From assembly GCF_003264115.1 (NCBI RefSeq), contig NZ_CP021912.1, positions 2,401,001 to 2,465,000 of the forward strand: 64,000 nt of DNA, in the 5' to 3' direction. Made by a program: the position numbers and the translations under genes. The DNA comes from Erythrobacter sp. KY5. Its GTDB lineage: Bacteria; Pseudomonadota; Alphaproteobacteria; Sphingomonadales; Sphingomonadaceae. Below, in pieces: positions 37,511-46,340 of this stretch. Each line of letters starts with the position of its first letter. The stretch's first letter is position 1. The notes beneath the pieces were generated by a model. It was not told where the DNA came from. It ran no database searches and saw nothing but the letters and a program-made list of their open reading frames with translations.

Positions 37511-38329
37511 ATGGCGACCGCGCCGCAGCCGCAACTTCCGCTGTTTTACAAAGACCTGCTTCCACTCAACAGCCGCGATCACGGCGACTGGAAAGTCAGC
37601 CCGTTCAAGGATGCATCGTTCCTGGCGAACACGCACGCGATCCCGCTGACCGTCGACGAATTCGTCGATGCGCAGCGCCACTTCCCGATCGTGTTCACCG
37701 CCGGCGAAAACCCGCTGCCGATCGCGCTCATGGGCCTCAATGACGGCGTCAACACCTATATCGGCGAAGATGGCAAGCTCGAAGGCGGCGTTTACGTGCC
37801 CGCTTATGTGCGTCGCTATCCCTTCATGCTCGCCAAGCTCAACAAGGACAGCGATGACATGTCGCTGTGCTTCGACCCGCAGTCGGGCGTTGTCGGCGCA
37901 AGCGACGAAGGCCAGGCGCTGTTCCAGCCGGGCGAAGGCGACGAACCGCGCAAGCCCACCGAATACACCGACGGCGTTCTCGAATTCTGCCGCCGTTTCG
38001 AACAGTCGGGCCAGCGCACCCGCGCTTTCCTCGAAGAGCTCAAGAAGCTCGACGTGCTGATGGAAGGCCGGATCGATATCACCCGCAACGATATGCCTAA
38101 CAAGCCGTTCGTGTACACCGGTTTCCAGATGGTGAACGAAGAGAAGCTGCGTGAGCTCGACAAGGACGTGCTCGACGGTCTCAACAAGAACGGCATGCTG
38201 ATGCTGATGCACGCGCACCTGTTCTCGATGAACCTGATGCGCACCCTGTTCGAACGTCAGAGCGCGCAGGGCAAGGTGCCGATGCCTGAAGGCGGCACAC
38301 CTGCCGTTCCTGCCGGCGGCACCATGTAA
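37511..38329 (+). CDS. SapC family protein
   Basis: 272 residues with GGAGAG five bases before ATG 37511. The family features LNSRDHGDWK, FANTHAIPLTVDEFVDAQRHFPIVF-type text, VYVPAYVRRYPFML and the C-terminal LNKNGMLMLMHAHLFSMNLMR are present. SapC was named from a Campylobacter S-layer region; in sphingomonads such genes often sit beside TonB receptors and tryptophan halogenases, but not here. No signal peptide. The function is not known. It is the last gene before the candidate sRNA. Confidence 0.85.
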   Translation: MATAPQPQLPLFYKDLLPLNSRDHGDWKVSPFKDASFLANTHAIPLTVDEFVDAQRHFPIVFTAGENPLPIALMGLNDGVNTYIGEDGKLEGGVYVPAYVRRYPFMLAKLNKDSDDMSLCFDPQSGVVGASDEGQALFQPGEGDEPRKPTEYTDGVLEFCRRFEQSGQRTRAFLEELKKLDVLMEGRIDITRNDMPNKPFVYTGFQMVNEEKLRELDKDVLDGLNKNGMLMLMHAHLFSMNLMRTLFERQSAQGKVPMPEGGTPAVPAGGTM

Positions 38330-38388
38330 TCACGATGAGGCTTCGGGCGTCTTGTGGCGCTCGCGGTATCACCAAATGCGATCTTTTT

Positions 38389-38432
38389 TGGGGGCTCCAC
38401 GTCTTGAACGCGGGGCCCCCAATTCTTATTTT
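38389..38432 (+). terminator. intrinsic terminator of sapC
   Basis: TTGGGGGC (38389-38396) pairs with GCCCCCAA (38415-38422), followed by TTCTTATTTT. The loop and tail double as the candidate -35 and -10 of the next transcript. Confidence 0.8.
38404..38432 (+). promoter_or_regulatory. candidate sigma-70 promoter for the sRNA
   Basis: TTGAAC (38404-38409), exactly 17 bases, TATTTT (38427-38432). The -35 sits inside the sapC terminator loop and the -10 in its T-tail. The predicted start is 38439-38441. Confidence 0.6.
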
Positions 38433-38439
38433 AAACCTA

Positions 38440-38550
38440 CGGACGGTACCCCCTCATTAGCCGTCCGGGATACGCCCTTTCGAGGGCGTTTTCCTCCCTG
38501 AACCTGGCCGCCTCGTGTACCCCCCCTTACAAGCACGAGGCGGTCTTTTT
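38440..38550 (+). ncRNA. candidate small RNA with two C-rich loops
   Basis: No frame here codes. Three hairpins follow a predicted start at about 38440. The first, GGACGG/CCGTCC (38441-38466), has loop UACCCCCUCAUUAG. The second, ACGCCCU-UUCG-AGGGCGU (38472-38489), is followed by UUUUCCUCCC. The third, CCGCCUCGUG/CACGAGGCGG (38508-38543), has loop UACCCCCCCUUACAAG and then UCUUUUU. Both outer loops share UACCCCC and could pair with purine-rich ribosome sites, as in the CcsR or 6C-type RNAs. Length about 111 nt. A shorter form ending at 38492 is possible at the internal stem. Confidence 0.65.
38508..38550 (+). terminator. terminator of the candidate sRNA
   Basis: A 10-bp perfect GC-rich stem (38508-38517 with 38534-38543) then TCTTTTT. 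Outer arms AACCTG/CAGGTT (38501-38506, 38554-38559) could lengthen it. No T-run on the minus strand. Confidence 0.85.
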
Positions 38551-38582
38551 CTTCAGGTTCTACAGGAGGTTGAGAGGCAAAC

Positions 38583-39626
38583 CTACTCCGCCGCCTGAGC
38601 TGCCTGACCGCCCGCACCAAGGCCAGCTGTCTCCGCTCCCAACTCGCGCACCAATCCCGCAATCATGTTCGCAAGCGGCTTCACCGCCGCCGTCGTCTGC
38701 GACATCGTCGCATCGAGATAGGTAGAGCGGCAAAGCTCAATCTGAATTCCGTGAATGCCGCGCGCAGGCGCCGCGTGGCGGTCCAGCACGTAGCCTCCCG
38801 AATAAGGGCGATTATGCGCAGCAGCGCACCCATGGCGATCAAGATAGCTCAGCGCACGAGCCGCCAGCGTGTGGTGGCACGAGGCGCCGAACCGATCGCC
38901 CAGTACGATTTGAGGCGCGCGCTCTTCCCCGCTCGGTCTGCGAAGGGGCGGCATCGAATGCAGGTCGATGAGCAGCGCCGCCCCCCAGGCATCGCGAATA
39001 CGCTCAAGCTCCTTGCCGAGAAATTCGTGATAGGGGCGATGGATGCGATCAATCCGCCGCGCAAGCTCGCGTGCGGGAAGACGCTCCCGCCAGATCTCGC
39101 CGAAGCCGGGAAGTCGGCGCGGGACCAGACCCAGCCCGCTTCGCGCGCGAGAATTCGGCATTGCCCGACCGCGCCGGTGCGAACGCGACGAGGAACGCAT
39201 TTCCTCAGGCGCGCCGACAATCATCTCCCAGTCGATATCGTCGGCTGAACGGTTGAGGTCCAGCATCGCTCGCGGCGCCTGCGCGACCAGAAGCCCGGTA
39301 CCCGTGGCCTTCGCGACCTCGACACCAACAGCGTCAACATACCGATCTTCAAGGCGCAGCTGGCTCAGCCCTGCATCGCGCATCGTCGCAAGCACATCGC
39401 CGGGATAGACCCGGCCCGCATGTGGAACCGCGATCAGGACCGGCAAGGGCATCGCCCGCGGACGTACATGGACGTAAGCCGCGTTAGTCGCGTCGCTTTC
39501 CGAACCATCCGGGCCGTTGGCCCCCTCTGGCACAGGCGCAATCGCTCCACCGCTGGTGGTGGTGGTGCGACCGCTTGACCCAGCCGAAACAGGGCGCGAC
39601 GGGGTCTTTTGGGAAAACGGCGTCAT
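38583..39626 (-). CDS. N-formylglutamate amidohydrolase
   Basis: About 347 residues from ATG 39626. The N-terminal 60 residues are Ser/Thr/Pro-rich with little homology; the FGase fold begins around 68 (PVLIAVPHAGRVYP) and contains LLIDLHSMPP, the metal-binding HLHSMP-like motif, and the C-terminal IQIELCRSTY. It hydrolyses N-formyl-L-glutamate from histidine degradation, or a related formyl substrate. No hut genes nearby. Divergent from cpdR; several downstream starts are possible. Confidence 0.8.
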   Translation of the reverse strand: MTPFSQKTPSRPVSAGSSGRTTTTSGGAIAPVPEGANGPDGSESDATNAAYVHVRPRAMPLPVLIAVPHAGRVYPGDVLATMRDAGLSQLRLEDRYVDAVGVEVAKATGTGLLVAQAPRAMLDLNRSADDIDWEMIVGAPEEMRSSSRSHRRGRAMPNSRARSGLGLVPRRLPGFGEIWRERLPARELARRIDRIHRPYHEFLGKELERIRDAWGAALLIDLHSMPPLRRPSGEERAPQIVLGDRFGASCHHTLAARALSYLDRHGCAAAHNRPYSGGYVLDRHAAPARGIHGIQIELCRSTYLDATMSQTTAAVKPLANMIAGLVRELGAETAGLGAGGQAAQAAE

Positions 39627-39811
39627 CGGGCTTGGGTGCTGCCCAATTTGGACAATTGAGTCAAAGTCTCGTTTGCCTGGGCGCGCACCCGAAGCGCGTG
39701 ACTTGCACGTTAAGCCTGTGTGGTAACCCCATAAGGTCACCCGTCTCAAATGAGGGCACGCGGCAATCGCGCCAAGGACTTCTTAAGCGAAATGGGGTAG
39801 AGGGCCTCGCC

Positions 39812-40201
39812 ATGACATCGAATCTTGCTCCACGAATCCTCCTTGCTGAAGACGAAGAGGCCATGCGCACCTATCTTGAGCGCGCCCTCACCAAGGCCGG
39901 TTATGAGGTCACCAGCGTCGATCGTGGTACCGAGGCACTGCCATTGCTCGAAGACGGAGAGTTCGACCTCCTTCTTTCCGACATCGTGATGCCTGAAATG
40001 GATGGCATCGAGCTCGCCCAACGTTGCGCCGAAGTTAGCCCGCGCACCAAGGTGATGTTCATTACCGGCTTTGCCGCCGTTTCCCTGCGCGCGAGCCGCG
40101 AACAGCCGCATGCGAAGGTTCTTTCAAAGCCGTTCCACCTGCGCGACCTCGTTCTGGAGGTTGAGCGCGTGTTTGAAGAGCAGGCGCAGGCCCAAGTCTG
40201 A
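39812..40201 (+). CDS. cpdR: single-domain response regulator CpdR
   Basis: 129 residues, receiver domain only: acidic pair ED at 13-14, phospho-acceptor Asp57 (SDIVMPEMDG), ITGFAAV and Lys106 (VLSKPFHLRDLVLEVERVF). The last motif and FITGFAAVSLRA match Caulobacter CpdR, which when unphosphorylated directs ClpXP to degrade cell-cycle proteins including CtrA, and is controlled by the CckA-ChpT relay. cckA itself is 10 kb away. Confidence 0.88.
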   Translation: MTSNLAPRILLAEDEEAMRTYLERALTKAGYEVTSVDRGTEALPLLEDGEFDLLLSDIVMPEMDGIELAQRCAEVSPRTKVMFITGFAAVSLRASREQPHAKVLSKPFHLRDLVLEVERVFEEQAQAQV

Positions 40202-40231
40202 CATTATTTGCATGAGCGCTGCGCGAATCGC

Positions 40232-40260
40232 TTGCACTGGCGACGCGCTCTCGCTAATGC
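40232..40260 (+). promoter_or_regulatory. candidate promoter of tRNA-Val
   Basis: TTGCAC (40232-40237), 17 bases, TAATGC (40255-40260), giving a start near 40267 and a 43-base 5' leader before the tRNA. Confidence 0.5.
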
Positions 40261-40309
40261 GCCGCTTCCCGCACCGGCTTCGGCCGGATCGGGGTCAAGA
40301 TGATGGTTC

Positions 40310-40384
40310 GGGCGTATAGCTCAGTGGTAGAGCACTGTGTTGACATCGCAGGGGTCGGAAGTTCAACTCTTCCTACGCCCACCA
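40310..40384 (+). tRNA. tRNA-Val (anticodon GAC)
   Basis: A full cloverleaf: acceptor GGGCGTA/TACGCCC, D-arm GCTC...GAGC, anticodon stem CTGTG/CGCAG with loop TTGACAT (anticodon GAC at 40342-40344), T-arm GGAAG/CTTCC with TTCAACT. The discriminator A is followed by an encoded CCA. Confidence 0.97.
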
Positions 40385-40413
40385 TCTTCCTCTTCTGATC
40401 CGAAAACCTTCCA

Positions 40414-40439
40414 AATGCCAAGTTTCTTGGCACTTTTTG
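40414..40439 (+). terminator. intrinsic terminator after tRNA-Val
   Basis: TGCCAAG (40416-40422) and CTTGGCA (40426-40432) with a TTT loop, then CTTTTTG. Confidence 0.85.
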
Positions 40440-40462
40440 CGCTCTTGTGAATTGGCAAGGGC

Positions 40463-41155
40463 ATGAGCAACATACTTCTATTCGGATCGACCGGCGACAC
40501 CGGTACCCCCCTCCTTGAACAAGCATTGGACGCAGGCCACACAGTACGCGGCGCTGAACGCGACTGGCCGCGCGGTTTCATCGAGCATGAGCGTTTCGAG
40601 AAACGCGAAGCCGATCTGCTGGATGGCGACCTCGCGCATCTGATGGACGGCATCGACGTCGTCATTTCCGCTGTCGGCTTGGGCCGCGATCCGCAGACGT
40701 TGATCAACCCTCCCCCCCTTTACACCGAAGGCGCGGTCAACATGGTGGAGGCCATGCGCAAGACCGGCAAGAAGCGCCTTGTCGTCATCTCCGCAGCCTT
40801 TGCCGATCCGAAAGCCACCGTGCCGCTCTGGTTCAAAGGCGCGACGGCTGCGCTTGATCGCATATTCCGCCAGATGGGCGAGATGGAGCGCGTCCTGCGG
40901 GTGTGCGACGATATCGACTGGACGGCAGTGCGACCCGGATGGCTGCTCAACCGCAAGCTCACGGGCGACTTCGAGGTTTCGTTGGATGACATGCCCCGGA
41001 ATACACTGCGCACCAGGCGCCCCGACCTTGCGCAATTCATGCTCGAATGCGCGCTTGAGGACAAACACGTCCGTGAGCGTCCCTTCATCGCGCGCAAGGA
41101 AGATGTGAAGCTTGAGACACCGCCAGCCCTCATCGAGGAACTCTGGCCGTTCTGA
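40463..41155 (+). CDS. NAD(P)-binding protein, NmrA/atypical SDR family
   Basis: 230 residues with an N-terminal Rossmann loop LLFGSTGDTGTPLLEQAL (GxxGxxG), then VVISAVGLG and the KKRLVVISAAFAD strand of atypical short-chain dehydrogenases/NmrA-like proteins. The catalytic Tyr-x3-Lys of classical SDRs is missing, so it may sense NADP or reduce flavins/biliverdin-like compounds rather than alcohols. RBS weak. It is separated from tRNA-Val by a terminator. Confidence 0.8.
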   Translation: MSNILLFGSTGDTGTPLLEQALDAGHTVRGAERDWPRGFIEHERFEKREADLLDGDLAHLMDGIDVVISAVGLGRDPQTLINPPPLYTEGAVNMVEAMRKTGKKRLVVISAAFADPKATVPLWFKGATAALDRIFRQMGEMERVLRVCDDIDWTAVRPGWLLNRKLTGDFEVSLDDMPRNTLRTRRPDLAQFMLECALEDKHVRERPFIARKEDVKLETPPALIEELWPF

Positions 41156-41341
41156 GCCGGCGCGCTGTTGATGCGCGCCACCCAACTCCCGTTTCCGCTT
41201 TTGCATGTCGATTGCAACAAGTCGGGTCGCATTAGACCTTCGACACCTTGCGCCCTGCGCAGCCTCTGCTAGAGCGCTCGCAAGGGATCACATCAGACAT
41301 CCTAACGCTCACAGACATTCCACAAGGATGAGGCGCTAGCC

Positions 41342-42562
41342 ATGCAGAAAATTCAGGTCAAAAACCCGGTTGTCGAACTCGACGGCGACGAGATGACGAA
41401 GATCATCTGGCAGTGGATCCGCGAAAGGCTGATCCTGCCCTATCTCGACGTTGACCTGAAGTATTACGACCTCTCGGTCGAAAAGCGCGACGAGACCGAC
41501 GACCAGATCACCATCGATGCAGCCAACGCGATCAAGGAATATGGCGTTGGCGTGAAATGCGCCACGATCACCCCTGACGAAGCGCGCGTTGAAGAATTTG
41601 ACCTCAAGAAAATGTGGAAGTCGCCCAACGGCACGATCCGCAACATCCTTGGCGGCGTGGTGTTCCGTGAACCGATCGTGATCGACAACGTCCCGCGCCT
41701 CGTACCGGGCTGGACTCACCCGATCGTCGTCGGCCGTCACGCATTTGGCGACCAGTACCGCGCGACCGACACGCTAATCCCCGGACCGGGCAAGCTGCGC
41801 ATGGTCTATCACGGCGATGACGGGACCGAGATCGACCTCAACGTCTTCGACTTCCCGAGCGCCGGCATTGCCATGTCGATGTACAACCTCGACGATTCGA
41901 TCCGCGACTTTGCGCGCGCTTCGATGAATTACGGCCTCGACCGCAAATGGCCGGTCTACCTGTCGACCAAGAACACGATCATGAAAGCCTATGATGGCCG
42001 CTTCAAGGATCTGTTCCAGGAAGTGTTCGACGCCGAATTCGCCGACAAGTTCAAGGAAGCCGGCATCACCTACGAACACCGCCTGATCGACGACATGGTC
42101 GCATCGGCGCTGAAGTGGTCGGGCAAGTTCGTCTGGGCCTGCAAGAACTACGACGGCGACGTTCAGTCCGACACCGTTGCGCAAGGGTTCGGATCGCTCG
42201 GCCTGATGACTTCGGTCCTGATGACGCCCGATGGCAAGACTGTCGAAGCGGAAGCCGCACACGGCACCGTCACCCGCCACTATCGCCAGCACCAGCAAGG
42301 CAAGGCAACCTCGACCAACCCGATTGCATCGATCTTCGCCTGGACCCGCGGCCTTATGTATCGCGGCAAGTTCGACGATACCCCCGACGTGGTGCGCTTT
42401 GCCGAAACGCTTGAGCGCGTGTGCATCGAAACGGTCGAGAACGGCCAGATGACCAAGGACCTCGCTCTGCTCATTGGTCCGAGCCAGAACTGGCTCACCA
42501 CCGAGCAGTTCTTCGAGGCAATCGTGCAGAACCTCGAAAAGGAAATGCAGAGCTGGGCCTGA
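41342..42562 (+). CDS. icd: NADP-dependent isocitrate dehydrogenase
   Basis: TCA-cycle enzyme making 2-oxoglutarate, CO2 and NADPH. 406 residues, the eukaryote-like (type II) form common in alphaproteobacteria. Motifs are [32 protein letters not shown] (substrate) and [34 protein letters not shown] NADP/metal site (parts of it visible from 42246 on). A GGATGAGG ribosome site precedes it. It is followed by a terminator. The upstream 186 bases contain no gene. Confidence 0.96.
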   Translation: MQKIQVKNPVVELDGDEMTKIIWQWIRERLILPYLDVDLKYYDLSVEKRDETDDQITIDAANAIKEYGVGVKCATITPDEARVEEFDLKKMWKSPNGTIRNILGGVVFREPIVIDNVPRLVPGWTHPIVVGRHAFGDQYRATDTLIPGPGKLRMVYHGDDGTEIDLNVFDFPSAGIAMSMYNLDDSIRDFARASMNYGLDRKWPVYLSTKNTIMKAYDGRFKDLFQEVFDAEFADKFKEAGITYEHRLIDDMVASALKWSGKFVWACKNYDGDVQSDTVAQGFGSLGLMTSVLMTPDGKTVEAEAAHGTVTRHYRQHQQGKATSTNPIASIFAWTRGLMYRGKFDDTPDVVRFAETLERVCIETVENGQMTKDLALLIGPSQNWLTTEQFFEAIVQNLEKEMQSWA

Positions 42563-42606
42563 TCCGCGTCCACCACTGGAACAACGCCCGCATTGCGGCG
42601 TAGCAT

Positions 42607-42641
42607 CAGGGCGGCCTCTCTTTTGGAGCAGGCCGCCCTTT
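42607..42641 (+). terminator. intrinsic terminator of icd
   Basis: GGGCGGCCT (42609-42617) and AGGCCGCCC (42630-42638), loop with TTTT, then TTTG. Confidence 0.8.
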
Positions 42642-42663
42642 GTGCATTTGGAGACAAGCCTAA

Positions 42664-44307
42664 ATGACCCAGACCCGCAGTAAGGCCCGGCTTGAAGTCC
42701 GGCAGGCCAAGCTTAAGGACGTGCGCGCCATCGGTGATCTTGTGCGCCGCGCCTATGACGACCTGCCCGCTTACACGCAGGGCGAGATTCGCGGGCAGAT
42801 CAACAATTACGCCGAAGGCTGCTTCGTCGCGAAACTCGATGGTGAGATCGTGGGCTACTGCGCCTCGATGCGGCTCGACGAGAAGGTCGCTCTCTCCGAT
42901 CACACATGGGACGAGGTCACCGGCAACGGCTTTGGATCGCGCCACGATCCCACCGGCGACTGGCTCTATGGTTACGAGTTGTGCGTCGATCCCAATGTTC
43001 GCGGGAGCCGTCTTGGACGCAGGCTTTACGAAGAACGGCGCGCGCTTGCCGAGCGGCTCGACCTCACTGGCATCGTGTTTGGCGGGCGTATGCCGGGATA
43101 TGCGCGGGCCAAGCGTCGCAAGACCAACCGGGCGGAGAACCCGCAGGAATATCTCGACCTGATCCTCGAAGGGAAGGTCCACGATCCTGTCCTGCGCTTC
43201 CAGCTCGCAAACGGGTTCGAACCTGCCGGCATCCTTCCCAAGTACCTGCCCGAGGACAAGGCAAGCCGCGGCAATGCGGTTCGCATGGTCTGGCGCAATC
43301 CTTACGTCGATGCCGACGCGCCCAAGAAGCACCGCCTGCCCCGCGATGTAGAGGGCGTGCGCATCGCGACCTGCCAGCTTCAGGCGCGCGCCGTCGCCGA
43401 TTTCGACGAGTTCATGAAGCAGGTGGAATATTTCGTCGACGTCGCCGCCGACTACGAAAGCGACTTCATCGTCTTTCCCGAACTGTTCACGCTGATGCTT
43501 CTCAGCGCCGAGGAGGACGAACTCAGCCCCTTGGAAGCGATCGAGTGCCTGTCGGAATACACGCCGAAAATCCGTACCAAGCTTTCCGAGATGGCGCTCG
43601 CTTACAACATCAACATCATCGGTGGATCGCATCCCACGCGCATGCCCGATGGCGATATTCACAACGTCGCCTATGTGTGCCTTCGCGACGGGTCGATCTA
43701 CGCGCAGGAGAAGATTCACCCCACGCCTAACGAGGCGTACTGGTGGAACATCAAGGGTGGCGACAGCATCGATGCAATCCCCACCGATTGCGGTCCTATC
43801 GGCGTCCTCATCTGTTACGACAGCGAGTTTCCAGAGCTTGCCCGCCGCCTTGTCGATGAAGGGGCGCGGATCATTTTCGTGCCGTTCTGCACCGACTCAC
43901 GCCAAGGCTACATGCGGGTGCGCTATTGCGCGCAGGCCCGCGCTATCGAGAACCAGTGCTATGTCGTCATGAGCGGCAATGTCGGCAACCTGCCCAACGT
44001 CGCCAATATGGACATCCAGTACGCGCAAAGCTGTATTCTCACGCCTTGCGACTTCCCCTTCGCCCGCGATGGTATCGCAGCCGAGGCATCGGAGAACGTG
44101 GAGACGCTAACCATCAGCGACGTCAATCTCTCAGACCTGCAATGGGCCCGCGCAGAGGGCACGGTGCAGAACCTCGCTGACCGGCGTTTCGACCTCTACC
44201 GGATCGAGTGGGACAAGCGCGTTGGCAATATTTCCGATCCACTTGGCGAAAAAGTCGATGCGCCTGCCGCTTCTGCGAGCGGGTCAAGAGGGCACGGTGG
44301 CGGATGA
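42664..44307 (+). CDS. GNAT acetyltransferase - carbon-nitrogen hydrolase fusion
   Basis: 547 residues. The N-terminal GNAT fold covers residues about 10-210 (VRGSRLGRRLYEERR is the acetyl-CoA loop). From 230 to about 510 is a nitrilase-superfamily hydrolase with an intact triad: Glu273 (VFPELF), Lys350 (AQEKIHP) and Cys384 (ICYDSEFPE). It probably acts on an amide or carbamoyl group of a polyamine- or agmatine-like substrate; the actual substrate is unknown. The tail is Ala/Ser/Gly rich. Such fusions occur in other alphaproteobacteria and in some eukaryotes. Confidence 0.88.
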   Translation: MTQTRSKARLEVRQAKLKDVRAIGDLVRRAYDDLPAYTQGEIRGQINNYAEGCFVAKLDGEIVGYCASMRLDEKVALSDHTWDEVTGNGFGSRHDPTGDWLYGYELCVDPNVRGSRLGRRLYEERRALAERLDLTGIVFGGRMPGYARAKRRKTNRAENPQEYLDLILEGKVHDPVLRFQLANGFEPAGILPKYLPEDKASRGNAVRMVWRNPYVDADAPKKHRLPRDVEGVRIATCQLQARAVADFDEFMKQVEYFVDVAADYESDFIVFPELFTLMLLSAEEDELSPLEAIECLSEYTPKIRTKLSEMALAYNINIIGGSHPTRMPDGDIHNVAYVCLRDGSIYAQEKIHPTPNEAYWWNIKGGDSIDAIPTDCGPIGVLICYDSEFPELARRLVDEGARIIFVPFCTDSRQGYMRVRYCAQARAIENQCYVVMSGNVGNLPNVANMDIQYAQSCILTPCDFPFARDGIAAEASENVETLTISDVNLSDLQWARAEGTVQNLADRRFDLYRIEWDKRVGNISDPLGEKVDAPAASASGSRGHGGG

Positions 44308-44338
44308 CAGCCTCCCTCGACGCGGGTAAGTTCTAGAC

Positions 44339-46102
44339 ATGGCAGGCGAACTTACCATGTCCCCGGTGATGCAGGATGCGCTGGTGATCCTCGGATCGGC
44401 AGGCATCGTCATACCCGTTTTCGCCCGCTTCCGGATCACGCCGATCATCGGGTTCATCCTGATCGGCATCCTGGTGGGTCCATATGGGCTCGGGTCGCTG
44501 GTCGATCAGTTTGAGTGGCTTCGATACGTCTCGATCTCCGACCCGGACCGATTAACGCCCTTCGCCGATTTCGGCATAATCCTGTTGCTGTTCGCCATCG
44601 GGCTGGAGCTTTCGTTCAACCGCCTGTGGCAATTGCGCAAGCTTGTCTTCGGGCTCGGCAGCCTAGAACTGCTCATCATCGGCAGCATTTCGGCGGGCTT
44701 CTTCGGCTATGCGAGCGGCATGGCCACCGAGGCCGCGCTCGCGCTGGGCTTTGCGCTCGCCTTCTCTTCGACCGCTATCGTGCTGCCGATTTCTGGCACG
44801 AAAAGCCCGGTGGGACGCGCGGCGCTCTCGATGCTTTTGTTCGAGGACATCATGATCGTCCCGATCATCTTCATCCTCGGAGCCCTTGCTCCGACGGCCT
44901 CCGGCGACAGTGTAGGGGATCTCACCAACACCCTGATCCAGGGCGGGATCGTCATCCTCGTGCTGCTGGTCGTGGGCCGTTTCGCCCTCCCCAGCCTGTT
45001 CAGTCAGGCCGCGCGGACGAAAAGCCCGGAGCTGTTTCTCGCCGCATCCATGCTGGTCGTCATTGGCGCAAGCCTTGCCACCGCCGCCACCGGTCTATCG
45101 CCCATCGTCGGCGCGCTGATCGCAGGCCTGCTGATCGCGGAGACCGAATATCACGGCGAAGTCGAAAGCATCATGGAGCCGTTCAAGGGCCTCGCGCTTG
45201 GCGTGTTCCTCATCACCATCGGCATGAGCATCGACCTGCGCGTAATCTGGGCCGACTTTGGCACGATCATGGGCGCGGTTGTCGGTGTGCTGGTGTTCAA
45301 GGCAGTGGTCACCGGCGCGCTTTTGCGCATGATGGGCGCGCGGCGTTCGACCGCCGCTGAGACAGGCGTGCTGATGGCGAGCCCTTCGGAAACGACCCTG
45401 ATCGTTCTCGCTGCGGCGACCAGCGCCCTTGTCGTCGATGCAGAGACCGCACAATTCTGGCAGATCGTGACGGCAATCGGTCTCACGATCACCCCGCTCC
45501 TTGCCAAGCTTGGCCGGGCCATCGCGCGCCGGGTCGAGGCCGTCCCCGACCTGCCCGACGATGACGATGGCGAGCCGCGCACCATCATTGTTGGTGCAGG
45601 ACGCGTGGGAAGGCTCATCGCCGATATGATGAGCGCCCACGACCAAGCCCATGTGCTGATCGATTCCGACCCGGACGTGGTCGATGCGGCAAAGCGCAAA
45701 GGATACCGGGTCATGTTCGGCGACGCGGCCCGCGGCGACGTGCTCGCCCGCGTCGGCATAGACCGTGCGCCAGCTCTGGTGTTCACGATGGACGAACCGG
45801 TCCTCGCACAGCGTCTTGTCGCCAGACTGCGCGCCGATCATGCCGAATTGCTGATCGTGGTGCGCGCCCGCGACACCGACCACGCAGCCCAGCTTTACCG
45901 TGCCGGGGCAAGCCATGCGGTGCCCGAAAACCTCGAAAGCTCGCTGCAACTCTCCGAAGCCGTGCTGGTCGATATCGGCGTCGCCATGGGTCCGGTGATC
46001 GCGTCCATCCACGAAAAGCGCGATGAGTTTCGCGAGCAGCTCGAAGTGGACGGGGGGCTCAAATCCCCGCCGAAGCTAAGGACTTCGACAGTCGAAAATT
46101 GA
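44339..46102 (+). CDS. cation:proton antiporter with TrkA-N domain (CPA2, KefB/YbaL-like)
   Basis: 587 residues. The first 390 form about 12 membrane helices of the CPA2 Na/K:H exchanger fold (GFILIGILVGPYGLGSLV; FGIILLLFAIGLELSFN; ALAFSSTAIVLPISG). The C-terminal RCK/TrkA-N Rossmann domain follows (IIVGAGRVGRLIADMM near residue 420, ending about 540), likely binding NAD(H) or a nucleotide to gate transport. It probably exports K+ or Na+ under alkaline or electrophile stress. The 62-residue protein follows after 46 bases. Confidence 0.9.
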   Translation: MAGELTMSPVMQDALVILGSAGIVIPVFARFRITPIIGFILIGILVGPYGLGSLVDQFEWLRYVSISDPDRLTPFADFGIILLLFAIGLELSFNRLWQLRKLVFGLGSLELLIIGSISAGFFGYASGMATEAALALGFALAFSSTAIVLPISGTKSPVGRAALSMLLFEDIMIVPIIFILGALAPTASGDSVGDLTNTLIQGGIVILVLLVVGRFALPSLFSQAARTKSPELFLAASMLVVIGASLATAATGLSPIVGALIAGLLIAETEYHGEVESIMEPFKGLALGVFLITIGMSIDLRVIWADFGTIMGAVVGVLVFKAVVTGALLRMMGARRSTAAETGVLMASPSETTLIVLAAATSALVVDAETAQFWQIVTAIGLTITPLLAKLGRAIARRVEAVPDLPDDDDGEPRTIIVGAGRVGRLIADMMSAHDQAHVLIDSDPDVVDAAKRKGYRVMFGDAARGDVLARVGIDRAPALVFTMDEPVLAQRLVARLRADHAELLIVVRARDTDHAAQLYRAGASHAVPENLESSLQLSEAVLVDIGVAMGPVIASIHEKRDEFREQLEVDGGLKSPPKLRTSTVEN

Positions 46103-46148
46103 ACCAAGCGGGCGGCTCGGGGGTATCTGATATAGATACAGGAGAAAT

Positions 46149-46337
46149 ATGATGACCAAGGACGTCGACCCCACCAAGCCCACGCCAAACGATGAAAAGT
46201 TCAAGCCGCAAAATGTACAGGACCCCTTGAAGGATCGGGCACCGACCGATCAGGGACGCGGCCACCCCGGTGATACCGGCGGGAACGATGTCGAACAGGG
46301 CAGCAGCGGCGTGACGAAGCAAACGCCCGCCGCGTAA
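46149..46337 (+). CDS. small hydrophilic protein, unknown function
   Basis: 62 residues, with AGGAG four bases before ATG 46149 and seven before ATG 46152, so the second ATG is as likely. Very polar, rich in Asp, Lys, Pro, Gly and Gln, with no Cys, Trp or hydrophobic segment; probably disordered. Follows the antiporter gene and ends three bases from the convergent alaS stop. No family recognised. Confidence 0.6.
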   Translation: MMTKDVDPTKPTPNDEKFKPQNVQDPLKDRAPTDQGRGHPGDTGGNDVEQGSSGVTKQTPAA

Positions 46338-46340
46338 CGC

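Noticed and set aside
41159..41179. GGCGCG/CGCGCC stem after the SDR-like gene
   Set aside because: Only six GC pairs and no T-run, so too weak to call a terminator.
42280..43719. 479-residue frame opposite icd and the GNAT-nitrilase fusion
   Set aside because: It spans two well-supported plus-strand genes and contains no recognisable motif.
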